Assembly (NCBI RefSeq): GCF_002262935.1
Contig: NZ_NPIA01000004.1
Location: 186,001-250,000 of the forward strand
Reading direction: 5' to 3'
DNA length: 64,000 bases
Source: Lottiidibacillus patelloidae
Lineage (GTDB): Bacteria > Bacillota > Bacilli > Bacillales > SA5d-4
Under the pieces are notes generated by a model, which worked only from the letters and a program-made list of their open reading frames with translations, did no database searches and had not been told where the DNA came from. Below, piece after piece: positions 27,023 to 35,884 of the stretch. A program made the translations under genes and the position numbers. The stretch's first letter is position 1; the number at the start of each line of letters is the position of its first letter.

Positions 27023-27865
27023 TTAGTATAACGTTCCTGCATTAATAACAGGTTGCGTAGATTTTTCTGAAACAATTGCGACAAGAAGATTATTGACCAT
27101 TTGAACTTTACGTTCATCATCTAATTCAAGCGTTTTATCTTTTTCTAATTGTTGAATTGCCATTTGCGCCATTCCAACAGCACCTTCAACAATTTTTTGG
27201 CGGGCAGATATGATTGCAGACGCTTGTTGTCTTTGTAACATTGCTTGGGCGATTTCCGTTGAGTAAGCCAAGTGAGTTAATCTTGCTTCAATAACTTTTA
27301 CACCAGCAACATCTAAGCGATCTTGTAATTCTGCTGCTAATTCATTTGAAACTTCTTCCGCATTTCCACGCAATGTTAATTCTATATTTTCAAATGTATC
27401 ATACGGATACTTCGTAGCGACATGACGGATTGCTGTTTCACTTTGAATTTCAACAAATTCTTCATAATGATCAACATCAAACACTGCTTTTGCGGAGTCT
27501 ACCACTTTAAATACGATTACTGCGGCTATTTCAATTGGGTTACCATCGACATCATTTACTTTTAAGCGTTTACTGTTAAAGTTACGAACTCGTAAAGAAA
27601 CTTTTTGTCTAATCGTTAGAGGGACAGTTAAATATAGCCCACTTTCACGTATTGTTCCTACATACTTACCAAAAAAAGTGACAACAGCTGCTTGATTTGG
27701 CTGAATCATCGTAATGCCAGTGCAAAAAATTGTAGCAATTATAATAATTGGAACTGCTAATATGAGAGCCTCATTTAATAAAAGGAAAACAGAAATAATA
27801 CTTAATGCAACAATGATTAGAATTCCAAGAAAACCGTTAATATGAAATAGATTTTTTTCTTTCAT
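27023..27865 (-). CDS. SPFH-domain membrane protein
   Basis: A 280-residue stomatin/prohibitin-type scaffold protein. Two hydrophobic segments lie near residues 12-50, then the SPFH domain ([60 protein letters not shown]), and a C-terminal helical region ([20 protein letters not shown]). Such proteins organise membrane microdomains; the partner here is unknown. The start has AGGAGGCG upstream. It is followed by the RHH gene in one operon. Confidence 0.9.
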   Translation of the reverse strand: MKEKNLFHINGFLGILIIVALSIISVFLLLNEALILAVPIIIIATIFCTGITMIQPNQAAVVTFFGKYVGTIRESGLYLTVPLTIRQKVSLRVRNFNSKRLKVNDVDGNPIEIAAVIVFKVVDSAKAVFDVDHYEEFVEIQSETAIRHVATKYPYDTFENIELTLRGNAEEVSNELAAELQDRLDVAGVKVIEARLTHLAYSTEIAQAMLQRQQASAIISARQKIVEGAVGMAQMAIQQLEKDKTLELDDERKVQMVNNLLVAIVSEKSTQPVINAGTLY

Positions 27866-27881
27866 TTAATCGCCTCCTAAT

Positions 27882-27930
27882 AATATGAAAATCATATTAA
27901 TATGATATTACTTTTGTATAAATATGTAAA
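27882..27930 (-). promoter_or_regulatory. Promoter of the SPFH-RHH operon with an array of ATATGA half-sites
   Basis: On the minus strand TTTACA (27930-27925) and TATCAT (27907-27902) are 17 bp apart. Over and after the -10 lie alternating half-sites: ATATGA-AAA-TCATAT (27883-27897) sharing its right arm with a perfect 14-bp palindrome TCATATTAATATGA (27892-27905). Arrays of short alternating half-sites are typical operators of ribbon-helix-helix dimers. Confidence 0.6.
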
Positions 27931-27934
27931 TATT

Positions 27935-27986
27935 ATGAAAAATAAAAAGCTAATATAAAGGAAGTGGAAATCCATTATATTAGCTT
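27935..27986 (-). terminator. Terminator of yfmM
   Basis: AAGCTAATATAA (27947-27958) and TTATATTAGCTT (27975-27986) form a perfect 12-bp stem, extended by an internal pair GGA/TCC. On the minus strand a T-rich tail follows at 27946-27935. Confidence 0.85.
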
Positions 27987-28003
27987 CATTTAAATTTATT
28001 TTA

Positions 28004-29560
28004 TTAAAATACTTTCGTCGTCCAAGATTCACAATTCCACGTTTCTGTAACGACATCATTGTAAAATTCAGGCTCATGGGAGATTAATAAGATGCTCCCT
28101 TTATAATCTTGTAGCGCACGTTTTAGCTCGGCCTTTGCATCGACATCTAAATGGTTTGTTGGCTCATCAAGTACTAACAAGTTTGTTTCATTGTTAATTA
28201 GCTTACATAAACGTACTTTAGCGTTTTCTCCACCGCTTAATACTTTTACTTTACTTTCAATATGCTTTGTCGTTAATCCGCATTTTGCAAGTGCTGAACG
28301 AATTTCATATTGCGTAAAGTGAGGGAACTCTTCCCAAACTTCTTCAATACAAGTATTGTTATTTTGTTCTTTTACTTCTTGCTCAAAATAGCCAATGTGT
28401 AAAAATTCACCTTTTGTTACAGTACCACTTACTGGCTTTATTTCTCCTAAAATACTTTTTAGTAATGTCGTTTTACCGATACCATTAGCTCCGACTAAAG
28501 CGATCTTTTGTCCACGTTCCATTCGTAAGTTCAATGGACGTGATAAAGGCTCATCATACCCGATAACTAAATCCTTCGTTTCGAAAATCATTTTCCCAGA
28601 AGTTCGAGCTGGCTTAAAGCGGAATTCCGGTTTTGGTCTTTCAGAAGCAAGCTCAATAATATCCATTTTGTCTAATTTCTTTTGACGTGACATTGCCATA
28701 TTACGAGTCGCTACACGTGCTTTATTACGAGCTACGAAGTCTTCAAGTTCTGCACGTTCTTTTTGTTGTTTTTTATAAGCAGCTTCTAGTTGCTGCTTTT
28801 TCATTTCATGTACTTTTAAGAAGTTATCATAATCGCCAACATAACGATTTAATTCTTGGTTTTCCATGTGATAAATAAGGTTAATTACACTATTTAAAAA
28901 TGGAATATCATGTGAGATTAAGATAAAGGCATTTTCATACTCTTGTAAGTAGCGTTTTAACCAAACGATATGTTGTTCATCTAAATAGTTTGTCGGCTCA
29001 TCTAGTAGAAGGATGTCCGGCTTCTCTAGTAATAACTTTGCAAGTAGAACTTTTGTACGTTGTCCACCACTTAAATCTTGTACATCTTTTTCAAGACCAA
29101 CATCTTCAAGTCCTAACCCACGAGCAATTTCCTCTACTTTTGAGTCAATTACATAAAAGTCGTTGTTTGTTAATAAATCTTGAATCGTTCCGACTTCTTC
29201 CATTAATTGCTCGAGTTCTTCTGGGGTGGCTTCTCCCATTTTTTCATAAATGCCATTCATTTGTGTTTCTAAATCAAATAAATATTTGAAAGCGCCCTTT
29301 AACACGTCGCGAATCGTCATACCTTTTTCTAATGCAGTATGTTGGTCTAAATAACCAACACGAACGTTTCTCGCCCATTCTACTTTTCCATCGTCAGGCT
29401 GCAATTGTCCTGTAATGATGTTCATAAATGTTGATTTTCCTTCTCCATTTGCACCGATTAATCCGATATGTTCACCTTTAAGTAAACGAAAGGAAACATC
29501 GTTGAAAATAGCTCTGTCACCAAAGCCATGTGTAAGATTTCTTACAGATAAAATACTCAT
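28004..29560 (-). CDS. yfmM: ABC-F family ATPase YfmM
   Basis: A soluble twin-ATPase ABC-F protein of 518 residues, the length of B. subtilis YfmM, whose sequence it tracks closely. Domain 1 has Walker A GANGEGKST, signature LSGGQ and LLLDEPTNYLDEQ. The inter-domain linker (about 240-330) is basic. Domain 2 has GANGIGKTT, LSGGEN and LVLDEPTNHLD. The conserved end is ETWNCESWTTKVF. ABC-F proteins act on ribosomes during translation. The ATG at 29560 fits AAAGGTG 9 nt upstream; an in-frame GTG at 29572 lies in that site. Confidence 0.93.
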   Translation of the reverse strand: MSILSVRNLTHGFGDRAIFNDVSFRLLKGEHIGLIGANGEGKSTFMNIITGQLQPDDGKVEWARNVRVGYLDQHTALEKGMTIRDVLKGAFKYLFDLETQMNGIYEKMGEATPEELEQLMEEVGTIQDLLTNNDFYVIDSKVEEIARGLGLEDVGLEKDVQDLSGGQRTKVLLAKLLLEKPDILLLDEPTNYLDEQHIVWLKRYLQEYENAFILISHDIPFLNSVINLIYHMENQELNRYVGDYDNFLKVHEMKKQQLEAAYKKQQKERAELEDFVARNKARVATRNMAMSRQKKLDKMDIIELASERPKPEFRFKPARTSGKMIFETKDLVIGYDEPLSRPLNLRMERGQKIALVGANGIGKTTLLKSILGEIKPVSGTVTKGEFLHIGYFEQEVKEQNNNTCIEEVWEEFPHFTQYEIRSALAKCGLTTKHIESKVKVLSGGENAKVRLCKLINNETNLLVLDEPTNHLDVDAKAELKRALQDYKGSILLISHEPEFYNDVVTETWNCESWTTKVF

Positions 29561-29572
29561 ATATAAAAACAC

Positions 29573-29932
29573 CTTTCTAACGTGTAATGGTTAAAAAATA
29601 GCATAAGTCTTGTTGTAATGTTCCTACTCGATTATATATGAGATTGGACAACTTATGAAACAATTAATTTCTTCCTTTGTAGAATGTGTAAACAGAACAC
29701 TGTTATAAAACGATCACTTTACTTGCTATAGGCATTATGATGTAGTTCATCTAATGAATTTTGATTAAGTTAGTAGATAAAAAGATACTCCTTTTTCTTA
29801 TCGTTTTTATAATCTTTGTATTATTTATCCAAAGTAACTCGTGCTTTATAGTTATAAGCAGGGACAACAAGATTTAATATTTTCTAAATATTTCGTTAAT
29901 AAAAACAAACTTATTTTGTAGGAGGGTATTTA
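29573..29932. other. Divergent intergenic region, yfmM / subtilase
   Basis: These 360 bp hold the leaders of two divergent genes. TATAAT-like boxes occur at 29631-29636 (minus strand) and 29808-29813 (plus strand), but neither has a convincing -35. An imperfect inverted repeat, GATAAAAAG with CTTTTTCTTATC, covers 29775-29802. I see no RNA gene or small coding region. Confidence 0.4.
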
Positions 29933-32440
29933 ATGAGAAAAGTCACAAGTATGTTAACTAGCATCGTAATGCTTCTATCTTTACTTGCATTTGCAATCCA
30001 GCCAAGTAAAGTTGCTGCAACTTCACTAAGTGTGAATGGTAATTATGAAGCGGCAATTGGACCTGTATTAAAAGAAAAGATGGGATTAACTATCCAACCG
30101 TTAGAAGTAATTGTCACGTTCCATAAAGACGGTGGACCAGGGCAAGCAGAGTTTGATCTATTAAACTCGCTAGGTATTACAACAGGTATTGGTTTTCAAT
30201 CATTACCGATTGCAGGTGTATTAGCAACGCCAGATCAAATTGAAGAATTAGCAAAAAATCCGAAAGTCCGTTCAATTTACTTTAACAGCGAACTTCAGTA
30301 TGAAAACTATGAATCTACACACTTAACTGGGGCAAAGAAAGTTTTAAGAGATGATGCATTCCGTAAAGCAAATGGTGGATTACCTGTTTCAGGTAAAGAT
30401 GTCACAGTATTAGTTAATGATACTGGAATCGATGGTACACATAAAGATTTAAAGTTTGGACCTAAAGTAATTCAAAACGTAGCAGCTCAAACAAATTTAA
30501 ATGGAATCGTTTCAGGATTAATTCCAATTACGTATACAGAAGACGTTCCTAATACGGATACGGGCGGACATGGTACACATGTTGGTGGAATTGTTGGTGG
30601 AACTGGCGACATGTCAGGTGGTACGCATGAAGGTGTTGCTCCAGGAGTAAACTTAATTGGCTATGGTTCAGGTGCAGCCCTTTTCATCTTAGATACATTA
30701 GGTGGATTTGATTATGCATTAACGCATAGTGAAAAATATAACATTCGCGTTATTACAAATTCATTCGGAAGCACAGGTGATGTAGGAACTGACTTTGATC
30801 CTAATCATCCTACGAACGTAGCGACAAAAGCATTATATGACAATGACATCGTTGTAGTATTCTCTGCAGGAAACTCGGGACCAGCTGAAAGTACGATGAC
30901 TGGTAACTTTAAGAAAGCGCCTTGGGTAATTTCTGTTGCTGCAGGTGATAAATTCGGACGTTTAGCTGAGTTTTCATCACGTGGAGTTGAAGGTAAAGGT
31001 GGAACAGTTGTAGTTGATGGAAAGACGTATACATGGGAAGACCGCCCAACTGTAACAGCACCAGGAGTAGATATTATTTCAACGAGAGCTTGGGATGTCC
31101 TTTCTCCATTAGGTCTTGAAGCTGATATTGCTGCAATGAAACCAGGAGAAGTACCTTATTATACAATGAACAGTGGAACTTCAATGTCTGCTCCACACGT
31201 AGCAGGGGTTGTAGCACTAATGTTAGATGCAAATCCTAACTTAAAACCTGATGACGTAAAGGCAATTTTACAAAAAACAGCAACGAACATGCCTGGCGAA
31301 AAAGCATGGGAAGTTGGTGCAGGTTATGTGAATGCATACGCTGCAGTTGACGCCTCCTTTAATAGAGAAAAAGAATACGGAAAAACGTTAAAAATGAACC
31401 GTGACTTTAATGGTTCAGTTAATTTAGACGTACAAAGAGAAGATATTACTATTGACTTTACACCAGGTGTGGAAAGTTATAAACCATTTGAAGTGGAAGA
31501 AGGATTAACGGAATTAGCAGTTACTGTTTATGGTAAAGGTGTAGAAGAAACGGGTAACCCAATTAATCTAGTATTAGTTGACCCAGATGGAGAAGAGTAT
31601 AGCTCAGGAATCTCCCTATTATTTGCCCTTTACTATGATCGTACAGTAATTGTTAACTCACCAAAAGCGGGAACATGGAAAATTGAAATTCGCGGATTGA
31701 GAGGAAATACGTTAAATCCAATGGGAATAGCCGCACCTGAGCAAGTAGAAGGTGTTGTCACAACGAAGAAAGAAAATGGCTATACAGGATTAGATGATAT
31801 TAATGGTCACAACGCAAAAGATGATATATTAGTAGCTGTATACAATCAATTAGTAGACAGTTATGCGGATGGAAATTTCAAACCCAATTTATACCTTACA
31901 AAGTATGAGTTAGCAGAGTACTTACTGTTAGGTGGAGCTATTCGTCAAACGTTACCAGATAATATTGTAGCATACGATAAATGGTTACCATATACTTCAG
32001 CGGTGTTAGCTAAAGGTGGAGCGTTAAAGGATTGGAAGCAAATGCAAAATGCTGTAATGATGGAAGATGCGTTTTCTTATCGTTCATATAAATATGTCAC
32101 ACGATCAGAACTAGCTTACTCAGTAGTGCAAACATTAGGATTACAAGAGGAAGCTGGAACGATAGCAACAGAAGAAATTACAGTACCATATAAAGATACA
32201 CGAATTGTAATTGAAGATGCAGATCAAATTCCAGAACATTTACGTGGTCATGTGCAAGTTGCACTAGATAAGCAATTACTTAATGCTTATTTTAAAGTGG
32301 AATTAGTGATGAACGAATATACGTTAGAGCCAGAAGTAAAAATTACAGCTACTTTTGCTCCTAGCAAGAACGTAACAAGAGCAGATTATGCAGTAGCTGC
32401 AAACAGAATGTATAATGCTTATATGACATTAGAAAGATAA
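29933..32440 (+). CDS. Exported subtilisin-family serine protease with SLH-like C-terminus
   Basis: An 835-residue secreted protease. A signal peptide (about 1-29) is followed by an inhibitor-like propeptide (~50-125) and the S8 domain. The triad is Asp163 (VNDTGIDGTH), His213 (GGHGTHVGG) and Ser417 (GTSMSAPHVAG), with oxyanion Asn314 (SAGNSGP). After a beta-rich region (~480-610) the C-terminus carries S-layer-homology-like repeats (YADGNFKPNLYLTKYELAEY, then KNVTRADYAVAANRMY), which would hold it on the cell wall. The ATG has AGGAGGG upstream. It is transcribed alone. Confidence 0.9.
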   Translation: MRKVTSMLTSIVMLLSLLAFAIQPSKVAATSLSVNGNYEAAIGPVLKEKMGLTIQPLEVIVTFHKDGGPGQAEFDLLNSLGITTGIGFQSLPIAGVLATPDQIEELAKNPKVRSIYFNSELQYENYESTHLTGAKKVLRDDAFRKANGGLPVSGKDVTVLVNDTGIDGTHKDLKFGPKVIQNVAAQTNLNGIVSGLIPITYTEDVPNTDTGGHGTHVGGIVGGTGDMSGGTHEGVAPGVNLIGYGSGAALFILDTLGGFDYALTHSEKYNIRVITNSFGSTGDVGTDFDPNHPTNVATKALYDNDIVVVFSAGNSGPAESTMTGNFKKAPWVISVAAGDKFGRLAEFSSRGVEGKGGTVVVDGKTYTWEDRPTVTAPGVDIISTRAWDVLSPLGLEADIAAMKPGEVPYYTMNSGTSMSAPHVAGVVALMLDANPNLKPDDVKAILQKTATNMPGEKAWEVGAGYVNAYAAVDASFNREKEYGKTLKMNRDFNGSVNLDVQREDITIDFTPGVESYKPFEVEEGLTELAVTVYGKGVEETGNPINLVLVDPDGEEYSSGISLLFALYYDRTVIVNSPKAGTWKIEIRGLRGNTLNPMGIAAPEQVEGVVTTKKENGYTGLDDINGHNAKDDILVAVYNQLVDSYADGNFKPNLYLTKYELAEYLLLGGAIRQTLPDNIVAYDKWLPYTSAVLAKGGALKDWKQMQNAVMMEDAFSYRSYKYVTRSELAYSVVQTLGLQEEAGTIATEEITVPYKDTRIVIEDADQIPEHLRGHVQVALDKQLLNAYFKVELVMNEYTLEPEVKITATFAPSKNVTRADYAVAANRMYNAYMTLER

Positions 32441-32449
32441 TACTAAAGG

Positions 32450-32482
32450 AAAACTACCCATTCATTGGGTAGTTTTTTTTGT
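32450..32482 (+). terminator. Terminator of the subtilase gene
   Basis: AACTACCCA (32452-32460) pairs with TGGGTAGTT (32466-32474), with a TTCAT loop and a long T-run. Confidence 0.9.
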
Positions 32483-32506
32483 TCGTTTTTCTTTTTATTT
32501 TTTGTT

Positions 32507-32515
32507 TGTTATAAT
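32507..32515 (+). promoter_or_regulatory. Extended -10 promoter of the ABC-F leader
   Basis: TGT followed by TATAAT (32510-32515) gives an extended -10. The -35 region is T-rich without a clear hexamer. A start near 32522 would give a leader of about 310 nt before the ABC-F gene. Confidence 0.5.
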
Positions 32516-32561
32516 AGAAGAAATTTTTAAATAATTTCGCATTAAAGGAGGTGGGAAGGAA

Positions 32562-32699
32562 ATGACTAATTGTTCTAACGTAAGCCACGGTCAATTTTTA
32601 TCTTATATTTACATTTGCCGTGCAATTTTTCATGATGGGATTGCTCAAGGGATACGTATGTCCTTTTTTAGCAATTTCATATGGAAAATAGAGCGATGA
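32562..32699 (+). CDS. Leader peptide of the ABC-F gene (putative attenuation peptide)
   Basis: A 45-codon frame begins with ATG 32562 behind a very strong ribosome site (AAAGGAGGTG, 8 nt). It reads MTNCSNVSHGQFLSYIYICR and continues to WKIER, TGA at 32697-32699. It resembles no protein I know. Its position between a promoter and a T-tailed terminator, upstream of an ABC-F resistance-type gene, suggests a sensor peptide whose stalled translation changes leader folding. The last 20 codons run through a hairpin at 32640-32675. Confidence 0.55.
   Translation: MTNCSNVSHGQFLSYIYICRAIFHDGIAQGIRMSFFSNFIWKIER
32640..32675 (+). promoter_or_regulatory. Leader hairpin overlapping the leader peptide
   Basis: ATTGCT-C-AAGGGA (32640-32652) pairs with TCCTTT-TTT-AGCAAT (32661-32675), leaving an 8-nt loop. 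It lies within the leader peptide frame, where a stalled ribosome would open it. Its relation to the terminator downstream has not been worked out by folding. Confidence 0.4.
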
Positions 32700-32732
32700 C
32701 ATTTCTTTACCCACTGGAAATATATAATTTGT

Positions 32733-32768
32733 AAGCCATGGGAAGGTTTCATTTCTCATGGTTTTTTT
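32733..32768 (+). terminator. Attenuator-type terminator before the ABC-F gene
   Basis: AAGCCATGGGAA (32733-32744) pairs with TTCTCATGGTTT (32753-32764), 12 bp with G-U pairs, an 8-nt loop and a run of seven T starting in the stem. No gene ends just upstream except the 45-codon leader frame, so this terminator acts inside the ABC-F leader. Confidence 0.7.
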
Positions 32769-32831
32769 ATTCACAATGAACTCACCATGGGTAAGGAAAA
32801 AATGCTTATACATGGAAAGGGAGAAAATAAC

Positions 32832-34736
32832 ATGATCGTTTGTAGTGTACAAAAAGTAAGTAAAACATATGGTGGAAATACAATATTTGAGGATATCTCA
32901 TTAGAAGTTCATGAAGGAGATCGCATTGGTTTTGTTGGCCGAAATGGTGGAGGGAAAACGACATTATTAAAGCTGATGGCTGGAATCGAAAGTTACGATA
33001 ACGGTGCAATACATTGGCGTAAAGGTAGTGAAATTGGTTACTTAGCACAATTGCCGTCATATGCAGAAGGAACTAAAGTGTTAGATGCTTTAAAAAGTGC
33101 ATTCCAACACTTAATAAGTATAGAAGAAAAGATGAAAAAACTCGAAGTAGAAATGAGCAAGATGGAGCAGGAAAAAAAGTTTCAAGCTATTTTACGAGAA
33201 TATGGAGAATTACAGGAACAATTTACGGTAAAAGGTGGCTATGAAATTGCTGCAAATATTGAACGAATTGCAAATGGATTAGGGATAAGTTCATTGCTTA
33301 ATAAGGAATTTGCCTTGTTAAGTGGTGGAGAAAAGACTAAAGTTGGACTAGGAATTATCTTATTAAAGCATCCGGACTTTCTATTACTGGATGAACCAAC
33401 AAATCACCTTGACCTTCACGCGGTGGAATGGCTCGGTCATTTTTTAAAGGAGTATGAAGGGACAGTTGTTGTCATTTCCCATGATCGTTATTTCTTAGAC
33501 GAAATTGCTACAAAAATTATTGACTTAGAAGATGGTGAATTACATACCTACCATGGAAATTATTCTTCTTTTGTCAAAGAAAAAGAAGACCGCTTGCTAA
33601 AAGAATTTCAAGCGTATCAAGAACAACAAAAGAAAATAAAAAAGATGAAAGAAGCGATTAAGCGATTACGAGAGTGGGCGAATCAAGCGAATCCACCCAA
33701 TGAAGCATTGCATAAAAGGGCACGAAATATGGAGCGGGCGCTAGAACGGATGGAAAAAATAAATAGGCCAATCTTAAACCATAAAAAAATGAACTTATCC
33801 CTTGATGCAGGCAAGCGAAGTGGAAAGGATGTTTTTCACTTAAAAGATGTTTCAAAAAGTTATGATGAACGAGTATTATTTCAAGATGTAAATATGCATA
33901 TGCAATTTAAAGAGCATGCCGCTATCGTCGGTGAAAACGGAGCGGGAAAGTCTACCCTTTTAAAGCTAATCTTAAAACAAGAAGAGCCAACATCTGGTGA
34001 AGTAAAAGTTGGGAGTAATGTGAAAGTCGGTTACTTGTCTCAACACGTTTATGATAATGAAGCTGATGAAACGCTCATTGATGCTTTTCGTAATGAGGTC
34101 CATGTTTCAGAAGGTGATGCAAGGCATATTTTAGCGAAGTTTTTATTTTATGGTTACTCTGTATTTAAGAATGTAAAGCAATTAAGTGGTGGGGAGCGGA
34201 TGAGATTGCGCCTGGCGCAATTAATGTATCAAAATATTAATTTCTTAGTCCTTGATGAGCCGACGAACCATTTAGATATTGAATCACGTGAAGTGCTTGA
34301 AGATGCTCTTGATGACTATCAAGGGACTATTCTTGCCGTCTCCCATGATCGTTACTTTCTTAATAAATTATTTGAAAAAATATATTGGATTGAAAATAAC
34401 AAAGTCCAATCATTTGCTGGAAATTACAGCTGGGCAAACGAAAAAATGAAAGAAAATAGAATTAGAATAGAAAATAAAGTTGAAAAAGCAAAAAAACAAG
34501 AGCAAGCTAAACCTAATCATAATGATAAATTTCCAAATAAGACGAATGATAAGATTGAAAAACAAATGCAGAAACTAGAAGCTGACATTGAAAAATTAGA
34601 AAAGGAAGTACTAAGTTTTGATCGTAAAATGAATGAAGAGACAGACGTAACTATTTTACAACAATTACATTCAGATAAAGAAAAGGTAAATGAACAACTT
34701 ATAAAGCTCTATGACGAACTAGAAGATCTTCTATAA
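32832..34736 (+). CDS. ABC-F ATPase, ribosome-protection-like
   Basis: A 634-residue twin-ATPase ABC-F protein without membrane segments. Domain 1 has GRNGGGKTT, LSGGEKTK and LLLDEPTNHLD. The long linker (about 235-330) contains NQANPPNEALHKRARNMERA, charged as in antibiotic-resistance ABC-F proteins. Domain 2 has GENGAGKST, LSGGERMR and LVLDEPTNHLD. A C-terminal coiled coil (~560-634) follows. The ATG at 32832 is preferred (AAGGGAG, 9 nt); an earlier in-frame ATG at 32787 lacks a ribosome site. The leader with peptide and terminator points to drug-induced expression. The drug class is unknown. Confidence 0.87.
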   Translation: MIVCSVQKVSKTYGGNTIFEDISLEVHEGDRIGFVGRNGGGKTTLLKLMAGIESYDNGAIHWRKGSEIGYLAQLPSYAEGTKVLDALKSAFQHLISIEEKMKKLEVEMSKMEQEKKFQAILREYGELQEQFTVKGGYEIAANIERIANGLGISSLLNKEFALLSGGEKTKVGLGIILLKHPDFLLLDEPTNHLDLHAVEWLGHFLKEYEGTVVVISHDRYFLDEIATKIIDLEDGELHTYHGNYSSFVKEKEDRLLKEFQAYQEQQKKIKKMKEAIKRLREWANQANPPNEALHKRARNMERALERMEKINRPILNHKKMNLSLDAGKRSGKDVFHLKDVSKSYDERVLFQDVNMHMQFKEHAAIVGENGAGKSTLLKLILKQEEPTSGEVKVGSNVKVGYLSQHVYDNEADETLIDAFRNEVHVSEGDARHILAKFLFYGYSVFKNVKQLSGGERMRLRLAQLMYQNINFLVLDEPTNHLDIESREVLEDALDDYQGTILAVSHDRYFLNKLFEKIYWIENNKVQSFAGNYSWANEKMKENRIRIENKVEKAKKQEQAKPNHNDKFPNKTNDKIEKQMQKLEADIEKLEKEVLSFDRKMNEETDVTILQQLHSDKEKVNEQLIKLYDELEDLL

Positions 34737-34815
34737 ACAAGCTTGAAAATAGAATATAGCTAAAACGAACATATTAAAGCTATATAATATTTGAACTTTT
34801 GGAGGCTGTTTACAT

Positions 34816-35793
34816 ATGACCCGTAATTTCGTTAAGCCGAATGTCGTAGTTAGTAAATGTTTAGAATTTGATGAGTGTCGCTATAATGGCGAAGTCCTAC
34901 CAGATGCAACTGTTAGAAACTTGTTACCATTTGTAACTTTTACTCCTATATGTCCGGAAGTTGAAATTGGTTTAGGTACACCTAGGGAAGTTATTCGAAT
35001 TGTTCGTGAAGGAGAAGACGATAAGCTAGTTCAGCCTTCCACTAATGAAGATTTAACAGATAAGATGGTCAATTTTACGAAGACATACTTAGAATCTCTA
35101 AATGAGGAAGTGGATGGCTTCCTATTAAAGGGAAGATCGCCAAGTTGTGGTATTCGTGATGTGAAAATTTATGGTGGGATGGAAAAAGCACCGACAGTTG
35201 CTAAAGGGAGTGGATTATTTGCGAGAGGTGTAAATGATCAATACCCTAATTTAGCAATTGAAGAAGAAGGAAGATTAAAGAATTTCACTATACGGGAGCA
35301 TTATTTTACAAAACTATTCACTTTAGCAGAATATCGCACATTAAAAAATGCTGAAAAAATTAGTCAGTTACAACAATTTCATGCCAAAAATAAATATTTA
35401 TTTATGGCATACAATCAGCTTCGCTTAAAGAAACTAGGTAGAATTTTAGCAAATAATGAAAAAGGACCATATGAAGAAGTATATAACAATTATAAAGAAG
35501 AATTAGGGATGTTATTTGCAAAAGCACCGAGATATACTTCAAATATAAATGTTTGTGAACATATCTTTGGCTATTTTTCAAAACAGTTAACTAGTAATGA
35601 AAAACAATATTTTTTAGATTTGTTAGAAAAATATCGTGAAAGAAAAATACCATTGAGTAGTTTAACAGGTGTTTTAAAGTCTTGGGTTATCCGTTTTGAA
35701 GATGAGTATTTATTAATGCAAACTTATTTTGAGCCATACCCTGAGGAACTAATTGCAATAAGTGACTCTGGAAAAGGCAGAAGTTATAGCTAA
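34816..35793 (+). CDS. DUF523-DUF1722 protein (TudS-like / YbgA-like fusion)
   Basis: In this 325-residue protein the N-terminal domain (1-~155) is DUF523, with cysteines in VVSKCLEF, CPEVEIGLGTPRE and LKGRSPSCGI. In the studied TudS desulfidases three such cysteines hold an iron-sulfur cluster that removes sulfur from thiouracil. The C-terminal domain (~185-310) is DUF1722 (YbgA), with FHAKNKYLFMAYNQ and CEHIFGYF, of unknown function. The combination is common, but its substrate is not established. The ATG has GGAGG about 10 nt upstream. It is transcribed alone. Confidence 0.85.
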   Translation: MTRNFVKPNVVVSKCLEFDECRYNGEVLPDATVRNLLPFVTFTPICPEVEIGLGTPREVIRIVREGEDDKLVQPSTNEDLTDKMVNFTKTYLESLNEEVDGFLLKGRSPSCGIRDVKIYGGMEKAPTVAKGSGLFARGVNDQYPNLAIEEEGRLKNFTIREHYFTKLFTLAEYRTLKNAEKISQLQQFHAKNKYLFMAYNQLRLKKLGRILANNEKGPYEEVYNNYKEELGMLFAKAPRYTSNINVCEHIFGYFSKQLTSNEKQYFLDLLEKYRERKIPLSSLTGVLKSWVIRFEDEYLLMQTYFEPYPEELIAISDSGKGRSYS

Positions 35794-35831
35794 GCATACA
35801 AGCGATCTAATCGTTTGTATGCTTTTTTTTA
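35793..35831 (+). terminator. Terminator after the DUF523-DUF1722 gene
   Basis: AGCATACAAGCGAT (35793-35806) pairs with ATCGTTTGTATGCT (35810-35823), 14 bp with one G-U pair, followed by eight T. It separates this gene from the pilus operon. Confidence 0.9.
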
Positions 35832-35884
35832 GGTAATCTGTACCTCCTTTGCCCATTTTGAATAGCATACAAAGAGGAGGAGTG

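Noticed and set aside
32598-32852. Minus-strand open frame across the ABC-F leader
   Set aside because: It lies opposite the leader peptide and attenuator, has no ribosome site and no recognisable protein pattern.
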